60,549 nucleotides of DNA from an uncultured Chromatiaceae bacterium (lineage in GTDB: Bacteria; Pseudomonadota; Gammaproteobacteria; Enterobacterales; Alteromonadaceae): the NCBI GenBank assembly GCA_946482325.1, contig CAMLRA010000008.1:1-60549 (forward strand). The letters run 5' to 3'. Shown in pieces: positions 1 through 8,900 of this stretch (its first letter is position 1; every line of letters starts with the position of its first letter). The notes under the pieces are model-generated. The model ran no database searches. It was not told the origin of the DNA and worked only from the letters and a program-made list of their open reading frames with translations. The translations under genes were made by a program, and so were the position numbers.

Positions 1-1
1 T

Positions 2-1900
2 GAAGAAGCGGCATTGCAGCAACAGCTGGCAGAAAAACGTCTGCAATACAAAGCGTTGCAGGCTGTGTTGCAGGACAAAGAAACCATACTGGCGCAGCAG
101 CAACTGATCAAACAACTCAGCGAATACCGTGCGGCTTTAAAAGCCGGCGAAGCCTGCCCGTTATGCGGCAGTGTGGATCATCCGGCGGTGACGCATTATC
201 AGCAGCTGGAGCCGACCGCACAGCAACAACAGGTACAGCAGCTACGGCAACAACTGGAGCAACTCAGTAACGATGGCGCCGCATTCAGCGCGAGGCTGCA
301 GGCGCTGACCCAACAGCAACAGCTGTCCCGGCAACAGCTGAACAGCGTGCTCGACAGCCTGACGCCGCAGCAGCAACAGTGGTTTGCCAAAGGCGCACAT
401 GCTCAGGACGCAGGTCAAGAGTTCAGTCGGGCGTTAAACCAATTAGAACAACAGATCCTGGTCTTACAACAGCAAGCCGACGCGGCGCAGCAACTGCAGG
501 CGCAGCAGCTTGTGAAGCAAACAGACGTGCAGCAGGCGCAGCATCAGTTCCAGCAAGGCCAGGCAGCGCTGGAATTACAGCGTCAGCTATATAAACAACT
601 ACAACAACAGCAAAAACAGTTACAGACGCAGTTCAGTCAGCTGCAGCACAGTTTGACTGAGGGGCTGCAGCAACTGGCGGCGATGCTGGGCTGTGCCGCA
701 GACGTGATTTTGTGTATGCAGGCGCTGGAAGCCGGACGCGCCCAACTGCAGCATATTCAGCAGCTGCAACAGCAACAACATCAGACGCAGCAGCAGTTGC
801 AGCAGCTTCAGCAGCAGGAGCAACAGGCCAGTCTGCATCTGACGCAATGGCAGCAACTACAGCAGTTGCCGTTGCCAGAGTTGGCAGCTTTGACAGAACG
901 GCCACAGCCGCAAAGCCTGCAGCTCTGTCAGCAACAGGCGCAACAGATTGAACGCTTGCAAGCAAATGCCCTGCTACAACAGCAGCAGCTCAGCAAATGG
1001 CAACAACAAAGTGCCACGCTACAGCAGGACTGGCTGACACAGGCGCAGCAAGCCGGTTTTGCCAGCGAAACGGCTTATTTAATGGCGCAGCTCAGCGAGG
1101 CGCAAAAAGCTGAATTAGAGCTGCAGCAGCAACAAATTCTGCAGGCTCGCACAGAAGCAAACGCCTTGTTATTGCAGGCGCAGCAGCAAGAGCAGCAGTT
1201 ACGCGCACTGCCACCGGTTGATGCTGATGTTGCGGATCTGGCCAGCCGGATTGAGCAGGCACAGCTGCAGCAACAGCAACAGCAACAGCAGCTCGGCGAG
1301 CTGAATCAGCAACTCAAACAGCAGCAGGAACTGGCGCAGCAACAGGCGGGTCTCTATCAGCAAATTCAGGCGCAGCAGGCGTTGTATCAGGACTGGCAGC
1401 AGTTGAATAGCCTGATTGGTTCAGCCGATGGCGCCAAATACCGGCGTTTTGCTCAGGGCCTGACGCTGGCGCAGCTGGTGTTACTTGCCAACCGGCAGTT
1501 GCAGCAGCTGCATAGCCGTTATCAGCTGGCGCGTAAAACCGACAGTGAGCTGGAGTTGCAGGTACTCGACAGCTGGCAGGCTGACAGCGCCCGGGATACC
1601 AAAACTTTATCCGGTGGCGAAAGTTTCCTGGTCAGTCTGGCGTTGGCATTGGCTTTGTCAGAGCTGGTCAGTCACAAAACCCGGCTGGAGTCGTTATTTC
1701 TTGATGAAGGTTTTGGCACTTTGGACCCGGATACGCTGGAAAGCGCGCTGGCGGCGCTTGATCAGCTGCAGTCCGGCGGCAAGATGATCGGCATTATCAG
1801 CCATGTTGAGGCACTGAAAGAACGGATCCCGGTGCAGATTAAAGTGCACAAACAAGCGGGCTCCGGCTGGAGCACTTTGGAGTTGCCGCAGGTTTGGTAA
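2..1900 (+). CDS. sbcC: SbcC, ATPase subunit of the SbcCD nuclease (5' end outside window)
   Basis: This is the C-terminal 632 codons of SbcC, the SMC-like ATPase that works with SbcD to cut hairpins and protein-blocked DNA ends. The gene starts before the window. A zinc-hook motif (CPLCGS followed by DHP) lies near fragment residue 52, so the piece holds the hook, the returning coiled coil and the C-terminal ATPase lobe. The lobe shows the ABC signature LSGGESF, the Walker B LFLDEGFGTLD and the switch-histidine region IISHVEAL. The coiled coil is extremely rich in glutamine, with a run of eight consecutive Q near 1260-1295. SbcD would be expected upstream, out of view. Identity is secure from the hook and the ATPase motifs. 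Confidence 0.95.
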   Translation, partial: EEAALQQQLAEKRLQYKALQAVLQDKETILAQQQLIKQLSEYRAALKAGEACPLCGSVDHPAVTHYQQLEPTAQQQQVQQLRQQLEQLSNDGAAFSARLQALTQQQQLSRQQLNSVLDSLTPQQQQWFAKGAHAQDAGQEFSRALNQLEQQILVLQQQADAAQQLQAQQLVKQTDVQQAQHQFQQGQAALELQRQLYKQLQQQQKQLQTQFSQLQHSLTEGLQQLAAMLGCAADVILCMQALEAGRAQLQHIQQLQQQQHQTQQQLQQLQQQEQQASLHLTQWQQLQQLPLPELAALTERPQPQSLQLCQQQAQQIERLQANALLQQQQLSKWQQQSATLQQDWLTQAQQAGFASETAYLMAQLSEAQKAELELQQQQILQARTEANALLLQAQQQEQQLRALPPVDADVADLASRIEQAQLQQQQQQQQLGELNQQLKQQQELAQQQAGLYQQIQAQQALYQDWQQLNSLIGSADGAKYRRFAQGLTLAQLVLLANRQLQQLHSRYQLARKTDSELELQVLDSWQADSARDTKTLSGGESFLVSLALALALSELVSHKTRLESLFLDEGFGTLDPDTLESALAALDQLQSGGKMIGIISHVEALKERIPVQIKVHKQAGSGWSTLELPQVW

Positions 1901-1933
1901 TTCAAACCTGCGCTGCCAGATCCGTACCTTCGC

Positions 1934-2293
1934 TTATTCTTTAAAGCGGTTTTGGTAACGTAGCCGCCAAATCAGCAGACCACACAGGCACAGGATCAGT
2001 GCAGAGGGATACAGATATTCGTTGTCGAAGCGGAAAAACAGAAAAGTACCGGTGCCGAAATATAAAAACGGCTGTAGCTCATATAACCAAAACGGCATAT
2101 GCCATAACCCATCTCCGCCAGTTTTATGATTAAGCCGACGCCGTTCCGCCCGCATAATCCAAACCAAGGCCCCGGCATTGATGAACAACACACCGGCCCA
2201 AGCGCCAAGCGGATGCGGCAACAATGCAAAGCAGGCTACGCCCACCAGTAAATACATATAGGGCAAACTTTCATACAGCTGCGACGGTAACAT
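1934..2293 (-). CDS. small integral membrane protein, unknown function
   Basis: This 119-residue protein has about four hydrophobic segments, which pair into two hairpins (around residues 10-28, 32-48, 72-88 and 92-110). A basic loop (RAERRRLNHK) lies between them, and no catalytic motif is visible. The start is supported by a GAGGT ribosome-binding site about 8 nt upstream. It is convergent with sbcC, 33 nt away. I do not recognise a named family and assign no function. Confidence 0.7.
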   Translation of the reverse strand: MLPSQLYESLPYMYLLVGVACFALLPHPLGAWAGVLFINAGALVWIMRAERRRLNHKTGGDGLWHMPFWLYELQPFLYFGTGTFLFFRFDNEYLYPSALILCLCGLLIWRLRYQNRFKE

Positions 2294-2462
2294 CTGAATA
2301 CCTCAGGCGGCGACGGTTAAACCTTCAGTCTTGTACTGCAATCTGACATAAAAGTAAAATCTGTTAACAACTCAGTGGTTTTATACTCTTGAACATCGAT
2401 TGGTCAGGCCACAGATCTGGAGTGAGATGATTTTTAACGATGTTTTACAAAGGGAATTTTAA

Positions 2463-3197
2463 ATGCTGAAACAACTTCTGGCGTCCGCAGGCATCGGTGC
2501 CTGCAAAATTGATACACAGCTGCAGTCAAACCAATGCGAGCCGGGTGGCTGTCTGAAAGGGCAGATCCTGATCCAGGGAGGCGCGGTGGCGCAGCAAATC
2601 AATGGCTTTAGCCTGGCGCTGATGACGCGGGTCAAAGTCAGCACCGACAATGGTGAGCATTATCAAAATTTCTGCCTGCAGCGTTTTCGCCTCAGCGAAG
2701 CGATGCAGGTTGCGCCTGGTAGTCAGCAACAAATCCCGTTTGAATTGCGCCTTGGCGCCGAAATACCGGTGACACATTTACCGCATCATACCGTTGGCAA
2801 AGTCTGGCTTTGTACTGAAGCCGATATAACCATGGCGCTGGACCCGTCCGACAATGATTTATTACGTATCGACGCTTCGCCACTGGTGCTGAACAGTATC
2901 AGTGCCATGCTCGAGCTTGGCTATCAGCTGCAAAAAGTCGATGTGGAAAAAGGTTATCTGCAGGTGCCGGGCAAACGCAGCCAAAGCGGCTGTTATCAGG
3001 AATTTGAGTTCCGGCCACGCCAGTGGTTGTCCGGTGTCAAAGAAGTCGAGTTGTCGTTTATTCCTGACGGCGCCGACACATTGTTGCTGGTCGAAGTAGA
3101 TCGGGCCTTTCGCGGTGACAGTTACCGCACGGTGCGGTTGTCGCCTCAGGCCAGCACCGCACAAATCCAGCAGGCGCTGCGCGGTATTTTGGGCTAA
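2463..3197 (+). CDS. Spo0M-like (sporulation-control protein family) arrestin-fold protein
   Basis: The 244-residue sequence resembles the Spo0M family. It opens with MLKQLLASAGIGACKIDTQL, followed by the family's GG.LKG.I.I.GG strand, and it has paired beta-sandwich halves typical of the arrestin-like fold. In Bacillus, Spo0M influences sporulation and cytoskeletal processes; in non-sporulating gammaproteobacteria its role is unknown. There is no signal peptide, so it is predicted to be cytoplasmic. A good AAAGGGA ribosome-binding site precedes the ATG. It appears monocistronic, 87 nt before the DUF3019 operon. Confidence 0.85.
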   Translation: MLKQLLASAGIGACKIDTQLQSNQCEPGGCLKGQILIQGGAVAQQINGFSLALMTRVKVSTDNGEHYQNFCLQRFRLSEAMQVAPGSQQQIPFELRLGAEIPVTHLPHHTVGKVWLCTEADITMALDPSDNDLLRIDASPLVLNSISAMLELGYQLQKVDVEKGYLQVPGKRSQSGCYQEFEFRPRQWLSGVKEVELSFIPDGADTLLLVEVDRAFRGDSYRTVRLSPQASTAQIQQALRGILG

Positions 3198-3284
3198 ACC
3201 GTTCAACGGCCGGAGACTTGCACCGCAGCCTTTTCACCGGTACAACTAACAGCATGACCTGTTTTGCTGCCGGTGGAAACGCGG

Positions 3285-3644
3285 ATGCGCTACCTGTTGC
3301 TGTTTGTCCTGTTATGGCCTGCCGTTGGCGGCGCAGCTGAGTTTGTGCTGACGCCGCTGATTTGCGTGCAGCAGAAATACCACGACTGCGCCATCACCCT
3401 TAAAGTACGCTGGCAACAAGCCACGCCTGCCTGCCTGTTTTTACCTCCGCAACCCAAACCGCTGCTGTGCGGACCGGCCGGGCTGCAACAAGAGCTGGCG
3501 CTGGTGCTGAATAAAGACAGCAAGTTTGAACTGCGCGCGGCCGACAGCCAACAAATGTTGGCCGAGCGCACCATCAAAGTCCTGACCATCGATTTTAATG
3601 CCGGCGACAAATTACTGAAACGCAGCCGTTGGGGCAGCCAATGA
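3285..3644 (+). CDS. DUF3019 family secreted protein
   Basis: This short exported protein (119 residues from the chosen ATG) has a clear signal peptide (MRYLLLFVLLWPAVGGAAE) and the DUF3019 pattern of a small beta-rich domain with paired cysteines (C.QKYHDC and CLF...LLCGP). The start is placed at the ATG that begins the signal peptide, not at a TTG seven codons earlier. Its stop codon overlaps the start of the response-regulator gene as ATGA, so the two are translationally coupled. DUF3019 proteins commonly accompany this type of two-component pair in Shewanella-like bacteria. The function is unknown; a periplasmic accessory or target of the sensor is an inference. Confidence 0.8.
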   Translation: MRYLLLFVLLWPAVGGAAEFVLTPLICVQQKYHDCAITLKVRWQQATPACLFLPPQPKPLLCGPAGLQQELALVLNKDSKFELRAADSQQMLAERTIKVLTIDFNAGDKLLKRSRWGSQ

Positions 3645-4342
3645 GCCGGCAGCATATTTTGCTGGTCGAAGATGACCAGGAACTGGCGAAGCTGGTGGCA
3701 GATTATCTGCAAAGCGAAGACTACACCGTCATGGTGTGCAGCAATACACTCAAAGCGAAAAAACTGCTGGCAACGCAGGGCTTTGATCTGATGATTTGCG
3801 ATGTGATGTTGCCCGGTAGCAGCGGCTTTGCGTTGGTACAACAAATTCGCAGCCAGTTTAAGGGCCCGATTTTGTTTATGACCGCGCAGACCACAGTGAC
3901 TGCCCAATTACATGGCCTCGAGCTCGGCGCGCAGGATTATCTGCTCAAACCAATAGACCCGCGCTTGCTGCTGGCAAAGATCCGCGTGTTTTTACCGTTG
4001 CCGCAACAACAGGCGGCAACCAATCCGTTGCTGCAACAAGACAACCTGCGCATAGACCGGCTGTCCGGTCAGGTAAATTTGGCCGGACAGTCGCTGAATC
4101 TGACCAACGCCGAATTGCAATTGCTGATCACACTATTGGAGCATTTTCCGCTGGCGGTGTGCCGGGAGCGGCTGTTTCGCGAACAGCTGAACCGTGAATA
4201 TGACGGTACCGACCGAACTATCGACGGCCGGGCGTCGCGGCTTCGCAAAAAGCTGCAGGCGGTGGACCCGCGCTGGAATATCCGTAATGTCTGGGGCCAG
4301 GGCTATAGCATCAGCGTGAGCACAGCCGGAGATGTCGGATGA
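3641..4342 (+). CDS. OmpR/PhoB-family response regulator
   Basis: This 233-residue regulator has an N-terminal receiver domain with acidic residues in LLVEDDQE, the phosphoacceptor aspartate in LMICDVMLPG and the conserved lysine in YLLKPID. A C-terminal winged helix (about residues 130-228) ends in VWGQGYSI, typical of OmpR-type DNA-binding domains. It starts inside the DUF3019 stop (ATGA) and overlaps the kinase gene by four bases, so the three genes form one coupled operon. It presumably controls its own operon or envelope genes. No target site was identified. Confidence 0.93.
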   Translation: MSRQHILLVEDDQELAKLVADYLQSEDYTVMVCSNTLKAKKLLATQGFDLMICDVMLPGSSGFALVQQIRSQFKGPILFMTAQTTVTAQLHGLELGAQDYLLKPIDPRLLLAKIRVFLPLPQQQAATNPLLQQDNLRIDRLSGQVNLAGQSLNLTNAELQLLITLLEHFPLAVCRERLFREQLNREYDGTDRTIDGRASRLRKKLQAVDPRWNIRNVWGQGYSISVSTAGDVG

Positions 4343-5568
4343 GCGCTACCTTATTGCGGTTTTATCTGGCGGTGGTGCTGATGGTGCTGCTGCTGTTTTT
4401 TAGCCTGAACCAGCTGTATAGCTGGGTGTATCAGGGCGATCAGATGACGGTCGCTGCCCGCACTATGCTGCACAATGTGTATCAGCACAGCCAGGCGGAG
4501 CATCAGCTCAGTTGCCGCCTGAGTATCGACAACGATTGCGCCGGTAGCCTTTACGTCCTAATCGCAAAAGATTTATGGCAGCCGCAACCGGGCGTCAGTT
4601 ATGGCATTGAAGTGTTGCGCGACGGCGCCGGCAATGCCTCGATGTGTGCCGAAATGGCTAACGGCGACCTGATGTGTTTGAGCGAATTAAATCTGCCACA
4701 AGGTGCGGATTTCACCATTGATTTAGTGCATGTATTTCTGGTGTTGCTGCTGCTGGCATTATTCTGGTTCAGCCGCAATGTGTTTAAAGATGTGGAAACC
4801 TTGCGGGTAAGCGCACTGCAAGAGGTGCGGCTGGGCCGCTTGCCGGATTTCCGGCTCAGTAAACAATCTTACCTGCAACCGCTGGCCCGTTCTCTGACGC
4901 GAATGAACCAGACCATCACCAACCTTAATCAGCTGCAGCGCGAAATGGCAGATACCGTCTGCCACGACATCAAAACCCCGCTGGCGCGGCTGCGCTTTAT
5001 TCTGCATGGTATGGAAAACCGGATGAGCGATGGGCAATATGCGCAGGTGGAACGCAATCTGCAGGAAATCGAAGACAATGTTTATGATTATCTGCGGCTG
5101 GCGCAACAGGACTTTCGTGCCGATCTGGAGCTGAGTCAGGTGCAGCTCTGCGTGGTGGTGGCAGAATTGCTGGAGAAATTCCGCGCCAATACCGAGCACG
5201 AGTTGAGCTGGCACGGCGACAGCAGTTTGGTTATTCAGGCCGATGCCAAATTGTTAGCCCGTGCTTTGTCTAATTTACTTAGCAACGCGCTACGCCACTG
5301 CGCGCATCAGGTACATATTGAGCTGAGCCGGCATGGCAACGACTGCCGGATTGATGTCAGCGACGACGGGGCTGGCTGGCAGCAGGCAGTACGGCGCGAC
5401 GATCAGGTACCGCATCATGGCATTGGTCTGGCGATAGTACGGCGGGTTGCACATCAACATGGTGGCGAACTGTCACAGCTGGAAAGACCGGGCGGCGGTG
5501 CTATCGCCCGCTTACAGCTGCCAGTAGGTAACAATACCGACGCTGGTACAGCGGCGCCTGCTCAGTAA
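4339..5568 (+). CDS. membrane sensor histidine kinase
   Basis: The 409-residue protein has two transmembrane helices (about residues 7-30 and 130-150) flanking a periplasmic domain of roughly 100 residues that contains four or five cysteines, an unusual number for such a sensor. The cytoplasmic part has a HisKA motif with an H-D-I-K-T-P core (VCHDIKTPLARLRF), an N box (NLLSNALRH) and the G boxes DDGAGW and HHGIGLAIVRR. All catalytic elements look intact. It is the cognate partner of the response regulator it overlaps. Cysteines in both the sensor domain and DUF3019 suggest, by inference only, redox or metal sensing. Confidence 0.92.
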   Translation: MSATLLRFYLAVVLMVLLLFFSLNQLYSWVYQGDQMTVAARTMLHNVYQHSQAEHQLSCRLSIDNDCAGSLYVLIAKDLWQPQPGVSYGIEVLRDGAGNASMCAEMANGDLMCLSELNLPQGADFTIDLVHVFLVLLLLALFWFSRNVFKDVETLRVSALQEVRLGRLPDFRLSKQSYLQPLARSLTRMNQTITNLNQLQREMADTVCHDIKTPLARLRFILHGMENRMSDGQYAQVERNLQEIEDNVYDYLRLAQQDFRADLELSQVQLCVVVAELLEKFRANTEHELSWHGDSSLVIQADAKLLARALSNLLSNALRHCAHQVHIELSRHGNDCRIDVSDDGAGWQQAVRRDDQVPHHGIGLAIVRRVAHQHGGELSQLERPGGGAIARLQLPVGNNTDAGTAAPAQ

Positions 5569-5630
5569 TAATTGCAACTGGTTATGCCAGGTCTGGTGCG
5601 CATCCTGAGATGCTTCGGCAGGAGATTAAG

Positions 5631-6476
5631 TTGTACAGAAACGCTCTGATGCATTTTTTTGCCTTTTGTTTGGCTTGCTGTGGGTTACTGACACCTAGCA
5701 GGGTTATTGCGGCAGACGCAGGCGTGCAAACCGTGTATTACCATGGTGTTGCGCGTCAGGATTATTATATTGAGCTTTTGCAGCTGGCACTGAGTTATCC
5801 AGGTGGCAAGGCATATCAGCTGCAGGCTTCTGGCCTTTTTATGCCAAAACAACGTGCTTTTGAACTGATGAATGCCCGGGGCGGTATAGATGTGCTGTTC
5901 GGCAGTGTCAGCCAGCAACGCCTGCAGCATTACCGAGGTGTCCCTTTTTCAATTTTAAAAGGTTATAACGGCTGGCGGGTTGCACTGATTCACCGGCAAA
6001 CACCGGATATCCTCAAAGGGATCCACAGTAAACAGCATCTGAGACGGCTCACTGCCGGTCAGTTTCTGACCTGGAGCGATACCCAGATCCTGCGCAGCAA
6101 CGACCTCAAAGTCGAAACCAGCGCTGACGGCCATGGTTTGTACGGTATGCTCGAGCGTCGCCGCATTGATTATTTCCCGCTGTCAGTGTTGGAAGTGGCC
6201 TATGAGCTGAGTCTCCACCAGAATTCTCAACTGATGATAGACCCGCATTTGCTGTTGATATACCCCACAGTCACCTGGTTTTATGTTGCCAAAGACAATA
6301 ACGCGCTGGCGGATGCCTTGCTGCAAGGCCTGCAACAGGCCGAACGTGACGGCAGCTTCGAGCGCTTGTTCCAGCGTTATTTTGGCGCGGCCCTGCAACA
6401 GCTGAAACTGGACAGCCGCACCCGGGTATTGCTGGACAATCCACAGCTACCGGCCGGTGTTGTGCCAGCAGGCTGA
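5631..6476 (+). CDS. periplasmic substrate-binding-like protein (SBP family 3 fold)
   Basis: This 281-residue exported protein has a signal peptide ending in VIAADA and the two-lobed layout of bacterial extracellular solute-binding proteins. It is closest in feel to the stand-alone polar amino-acid-binding-like proteins of Alteromonadales that lack a linked transporter. I chose the TTG start because GGAG lies six bases before it; an in-frame ATG seven codons upstream (5610) lacks a ribosome-binding site. It follows the sensor kinase by about 60 bases in the same direction and may supply a ligand-sensing function to that system, which is inference. No ABC permease or ATPase is nearby. Confidence 0.7.
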   Translation: MYRNALMHFFAFCLACCGLLTPSRVIAADAGVQTVYYHGVARQDYYIELLQLALSYPGGKAYQLQASGLFMPKQRAFELMNARGGIDVLFGSVSQQRLQHYRGVPFSILKGYNGWRVALIHRQTPDILKGIHSKQHLRRLTAGQFLTWSDTQILRSNDLKVETSADGHGLYGMLERRRIDYFPLSVLEVAYELSLHQNSQLMIDPHLLLIYPTVTWFYVAKDNNALADALLQGLQQAERDGSFERLFQRYFGAALQQLKLDSRTRVLLDNPQLPAGVVPAG

Positions 6477-6492
6477 AGTCCCGAGGTCCGGC

Positions 6493-7578
6493 TTAGTTGC
6501 TCGGTGAATAATAGCGTTGTATCACTGGGGCAAAACCTTTGGTGTGTGCCACCTGAAGGGCGTCGATATCATAACGCCAGTTAGCTTCGACCACCCAGAC
6601 CGTGTCGATGCCGACAGCAATGTCCCACCCGACAGTTTTCAGAAATGGCATAGTTTTGTGTACAGATGCAACTGTCGCCAGCACCTGGGGCCAGCACGGC
6701 AGGATAAAACTCTCCAGCACAACACCTGTTTCCGGGTGCTGACTGACTTCAGCCATAATCGGCCAGTGTTGTTTGCAAGCTTGTTTGGTCGACAACAGAC
6801 GACCATTGTCGACGTCCACTGCGGCAATCAGGTTACCGCTGGTGCCATGACTGAAATTATCGGTTTGATTCTGGCCACAAATGATGCGGAAAAAGGAACC
6901 GATAGCCCGGACTTCCCCCTGCTCAATAACCGAGACGACCCGAATCGTGGAAAGGTGCGGCGAACCGGTGAGCTGACGGATCATCGGATGATTCAACACG
7001 TGCGGCTGAACCAGCATCGGAATGCCGCTGCGGATCAACTGAAAAATCTGCGCCGCAAAACTTTCTGTGCTGCAGGAGCTGTCTGCTAACAGGATCTTGT
7101 CCCCTTGACGCTCAAAGGCAAAGGCATGTTTCCCGTGCGAGCCTTTTTGTGGTTTTACGAAATAGCAGCCATCGGGTAAAAGTTGCACCAACTGATTGGC
7201 GCTATGTAGTACTGGCACTGTTGCTGATGCATGGTCTGTATGACTCAGCAGGCAAATCACCGCAGGCGTGCTGATCTGGTGACAGTTACAGTGCTGATAA
7301 AATGCCAACTTGTCGTCCGTCAGCTGACGTCCCCGTACTGAAGCCTGACTGGCAAGGACATGTTTAAAAGGTTCATTTCTGAGAAATTGTGCCCAGTCAT
7401 GGATTGCGACTTTTGGTAATTGATAAATCGTGAAGTCGCGCGCACCGATACCATATTTCAGCCGGCAAAACACCGGTGCAATGATGAGCCAAAGCGTCCG
7501 GATGCCGCGGATCTGACTACAGGCGTATAAAGTGGCTTGCAAATAATCCCGGCACACACAAATCCATTGCTGTTTCAT
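6493..7578 (-). CDS. sugar-transfer associated ATP-grasp family protein
   Basis: The 361-residue protein carries ATP-grasp features: the nucleotide-binding segment FVKPQKGSHGKHAF, a hinge around PMLVQPHVLNHP, HLSTIRVVSV, a glycine-rich GTSGNLIAAVD strand, and the C-terminal metal-binding region VGWDIAVG...WVVEANWR. This arrangement fits the family associated with sugar transfer and polysaccharide clusters. The start is set at the second methionine because GGAG lies six bases before it. Here the gene is an orphan, convergent with the binding-protein gene and divergent from the DesK-like operon, with no glycan genes nearby. Its substrate is unknown; a carboxylate-amine or carboxylate-thiol ligase activity is the family expectation. 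Confidence 0.75.
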   Translation of the reverse strand: MKQQWICVCRDYLQATLYACSQIRGIRTLWLIIAPVFCRLKYGIGARDFTIYQLPKVAIHDWAQFLRNEPFKHVLASQASVRGRQLTDDKLAFYQHCNCHQISTPAVICLLSHTDHASATVPVLHSANQLVQLLPDGCYFVKPQKGSHGKHAFAFERQGDKILLADSSCSTESFAAQIFQLIRSGIPMLVQPHVLNHPMIRQLTGSPHLSTIRVVSVIEQGEVRAIGSFFRIICGQNQTDNFSHGTSGNLIAAVDVDNGRLLSTKQACKQHWPIMAEVSQHPETGVVLESFILPCWPQVLATVASVHKTMPFLKTVGWDIAVGIDTVWVVEANWRYDIDALQVAHTKGFAPVIQRYYSPSN

Positions 7579-7821
7579 CTGACACTCCATTGTGCTGGTT
7601 AATTTTTATCCAGAATCCAGTGTAGTCAAAGCAACACAGATGGCGAACAGGCATGCTGAAATCAACAAAATCAAGGTGACAATTTGCTAAACGCTGCAGC
7701 ACTGCGTGGAGGTCGATGTGACAAAAGTCATCTTTTTTTGCTGACAGAGCCGACTGTTGTCGGCGCCCGTGCTCGGTTAAGCTGTGTTGGATCACAATTT
7801 CAGGCCCGACTGGAGACGACA

Positions 7822-8889
7822 ATGACAGTGCAGTTAGATGGCAAATGGAGCTGGGTCTATTTGGTGAACCTGGTGTTTTATCTGCTGCCGCTGTTTTATC
7901 TGCCGCTGGCGCTGTGGCAAATCGCGGTGGCCGTAGCTGTATTACTGGCTTTTGTCTGGTGTTATTTCTGGGCCTACCGGGTGCAGACGGCGCGGATGCA
8001 GTGGCCGGTGCTTTGTATGCTGACGCTGGCCGTTGGCGTGACACCGCTGAATCCCGGCAGTATTTCGTTGTTTGCCTATACCGGGTTTTTTATAGGCTTT
8101 GCCTGGCCGCTGCGCCAGGCGCTGGTCGCCGTTGTGGTCGTATTGTTGCTGATGTTTGCCCTCAATAGCGCATTAGATTTTAAAGGGCCGTACTTTTTGT
8201 TGTACGGCGCTATGTTAGTACTGGGAGTGGCCAGTTTTGGTCTGCTGGAACGGCAACGCCAGCTGCGGTTGCGTCAACAACAACGCAGTCAGGAAGAAAT
8301 TGCGCAGCTGGCGCAAATGGTCGAGCGCGAACGTATTGCCAGAGATTTGCACGACATCATGGGCCACAGCTTATCGAGCATTGTGCTCAAGGCTGACCTC
8401 GCCAAAGCCTTGCTGAAAGCCGGCAACAGTGAAGAGGCGGCTTTACATCTGAGTGAGTTGGCCCAAGTGGCGCGAGATTCATTGTCGCAGGTCCGCCAAA
8501 CTGTGTCCGGATATAAACACAAAGGCTTGCTGGCCGAAGTCAGCACCCTGGCGCAGCGTCTGCGCGAACACGGTTTTGCCGTGACGCTGGAAGGCGAAGT
8601 GCCAAAGCTGGTGGCGCGTGAAGAATCGGCGCTGATTCTGGTGCTGACCGAACTGGTCACCAACATCTTGCGACACAGCAAAGGCGATAGCTGTCGCATT
8701 AGCTTTAGTGAGCAAGATCAAGGCTTTGTGATGGAAGTGGCCGACAATGGTGAAGTGAAGAACTTTGGTTTTGGCAATGGGCTGACCGGGGTCACTGAAC
8801 GGCTGAACGCGCTGCAGGCTAAACTGGACTATCAACTGGATGCCGGCTGTCAGTTAAAAATCTGGCTGCCAAACGTCAACAGCCGCTAA
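7822..8889 (+). CDS. DesK/NarL-type sensor histidine kinase
   Basis: This 355-residue kinase has an N-terminal membrane domain of about five helices (residues 15-150) and a HisKA_3 dimerisation helix with the phosphorylated histidine in IARDLHDIMGHSLSSI. A compact HATPase domain contains LTELVTNILRHS and FGNGLTGVTERL. The start is the ATG with GGAG upstream; a longer in-frame extension to 7684 has no ribosome-binding site. It resembles Bacillus DesK, a membrane-fluidity sensor, but no desaturase or ABC transporter gene is adjacent, so the stimulus cannot be named. It is followed 11 bases later by its response regulator. Confidence 0.9.
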   Translation: MTVQLDGKWSWVYLVNLVFYLLPLFYLPLALWQIAVAVAVLLAFVWCYFWAYRVQTARMQWPVLCMLTLAVGVTPLNPGSISLFAYTGFFIGFAWPLRQALVAVVVVLLLMFALNSALDFKGPYFLLYGAMLVLGVASFGLLERQRQLRLRQQQRSQEEIAQLAQMVERERIARDLHDIMGHSLSSIVLKADLAKALLKAGNSEEAALHLSELAQVARDSLSQVRQTVSGYKHKGLLAEVSTLAQRLREHGFAVTLEGEVPKLVAREESALILVLTELVTNILRHSKGDSCRISFSEQDQGFVMEVADNGEVKNFGFGNGLTGVTERLNALQAKLDYQLDAGCQLKIWLPNVNSR

Positions 8890-8900
8890 AGGAACTCAAC

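Noticed and set aside
199..965. long frames on both strands inside sbcC
   Set aside because: They are by-products of the repetitive CAG/CAA glutamine codons; the SbcC frame explains the region.
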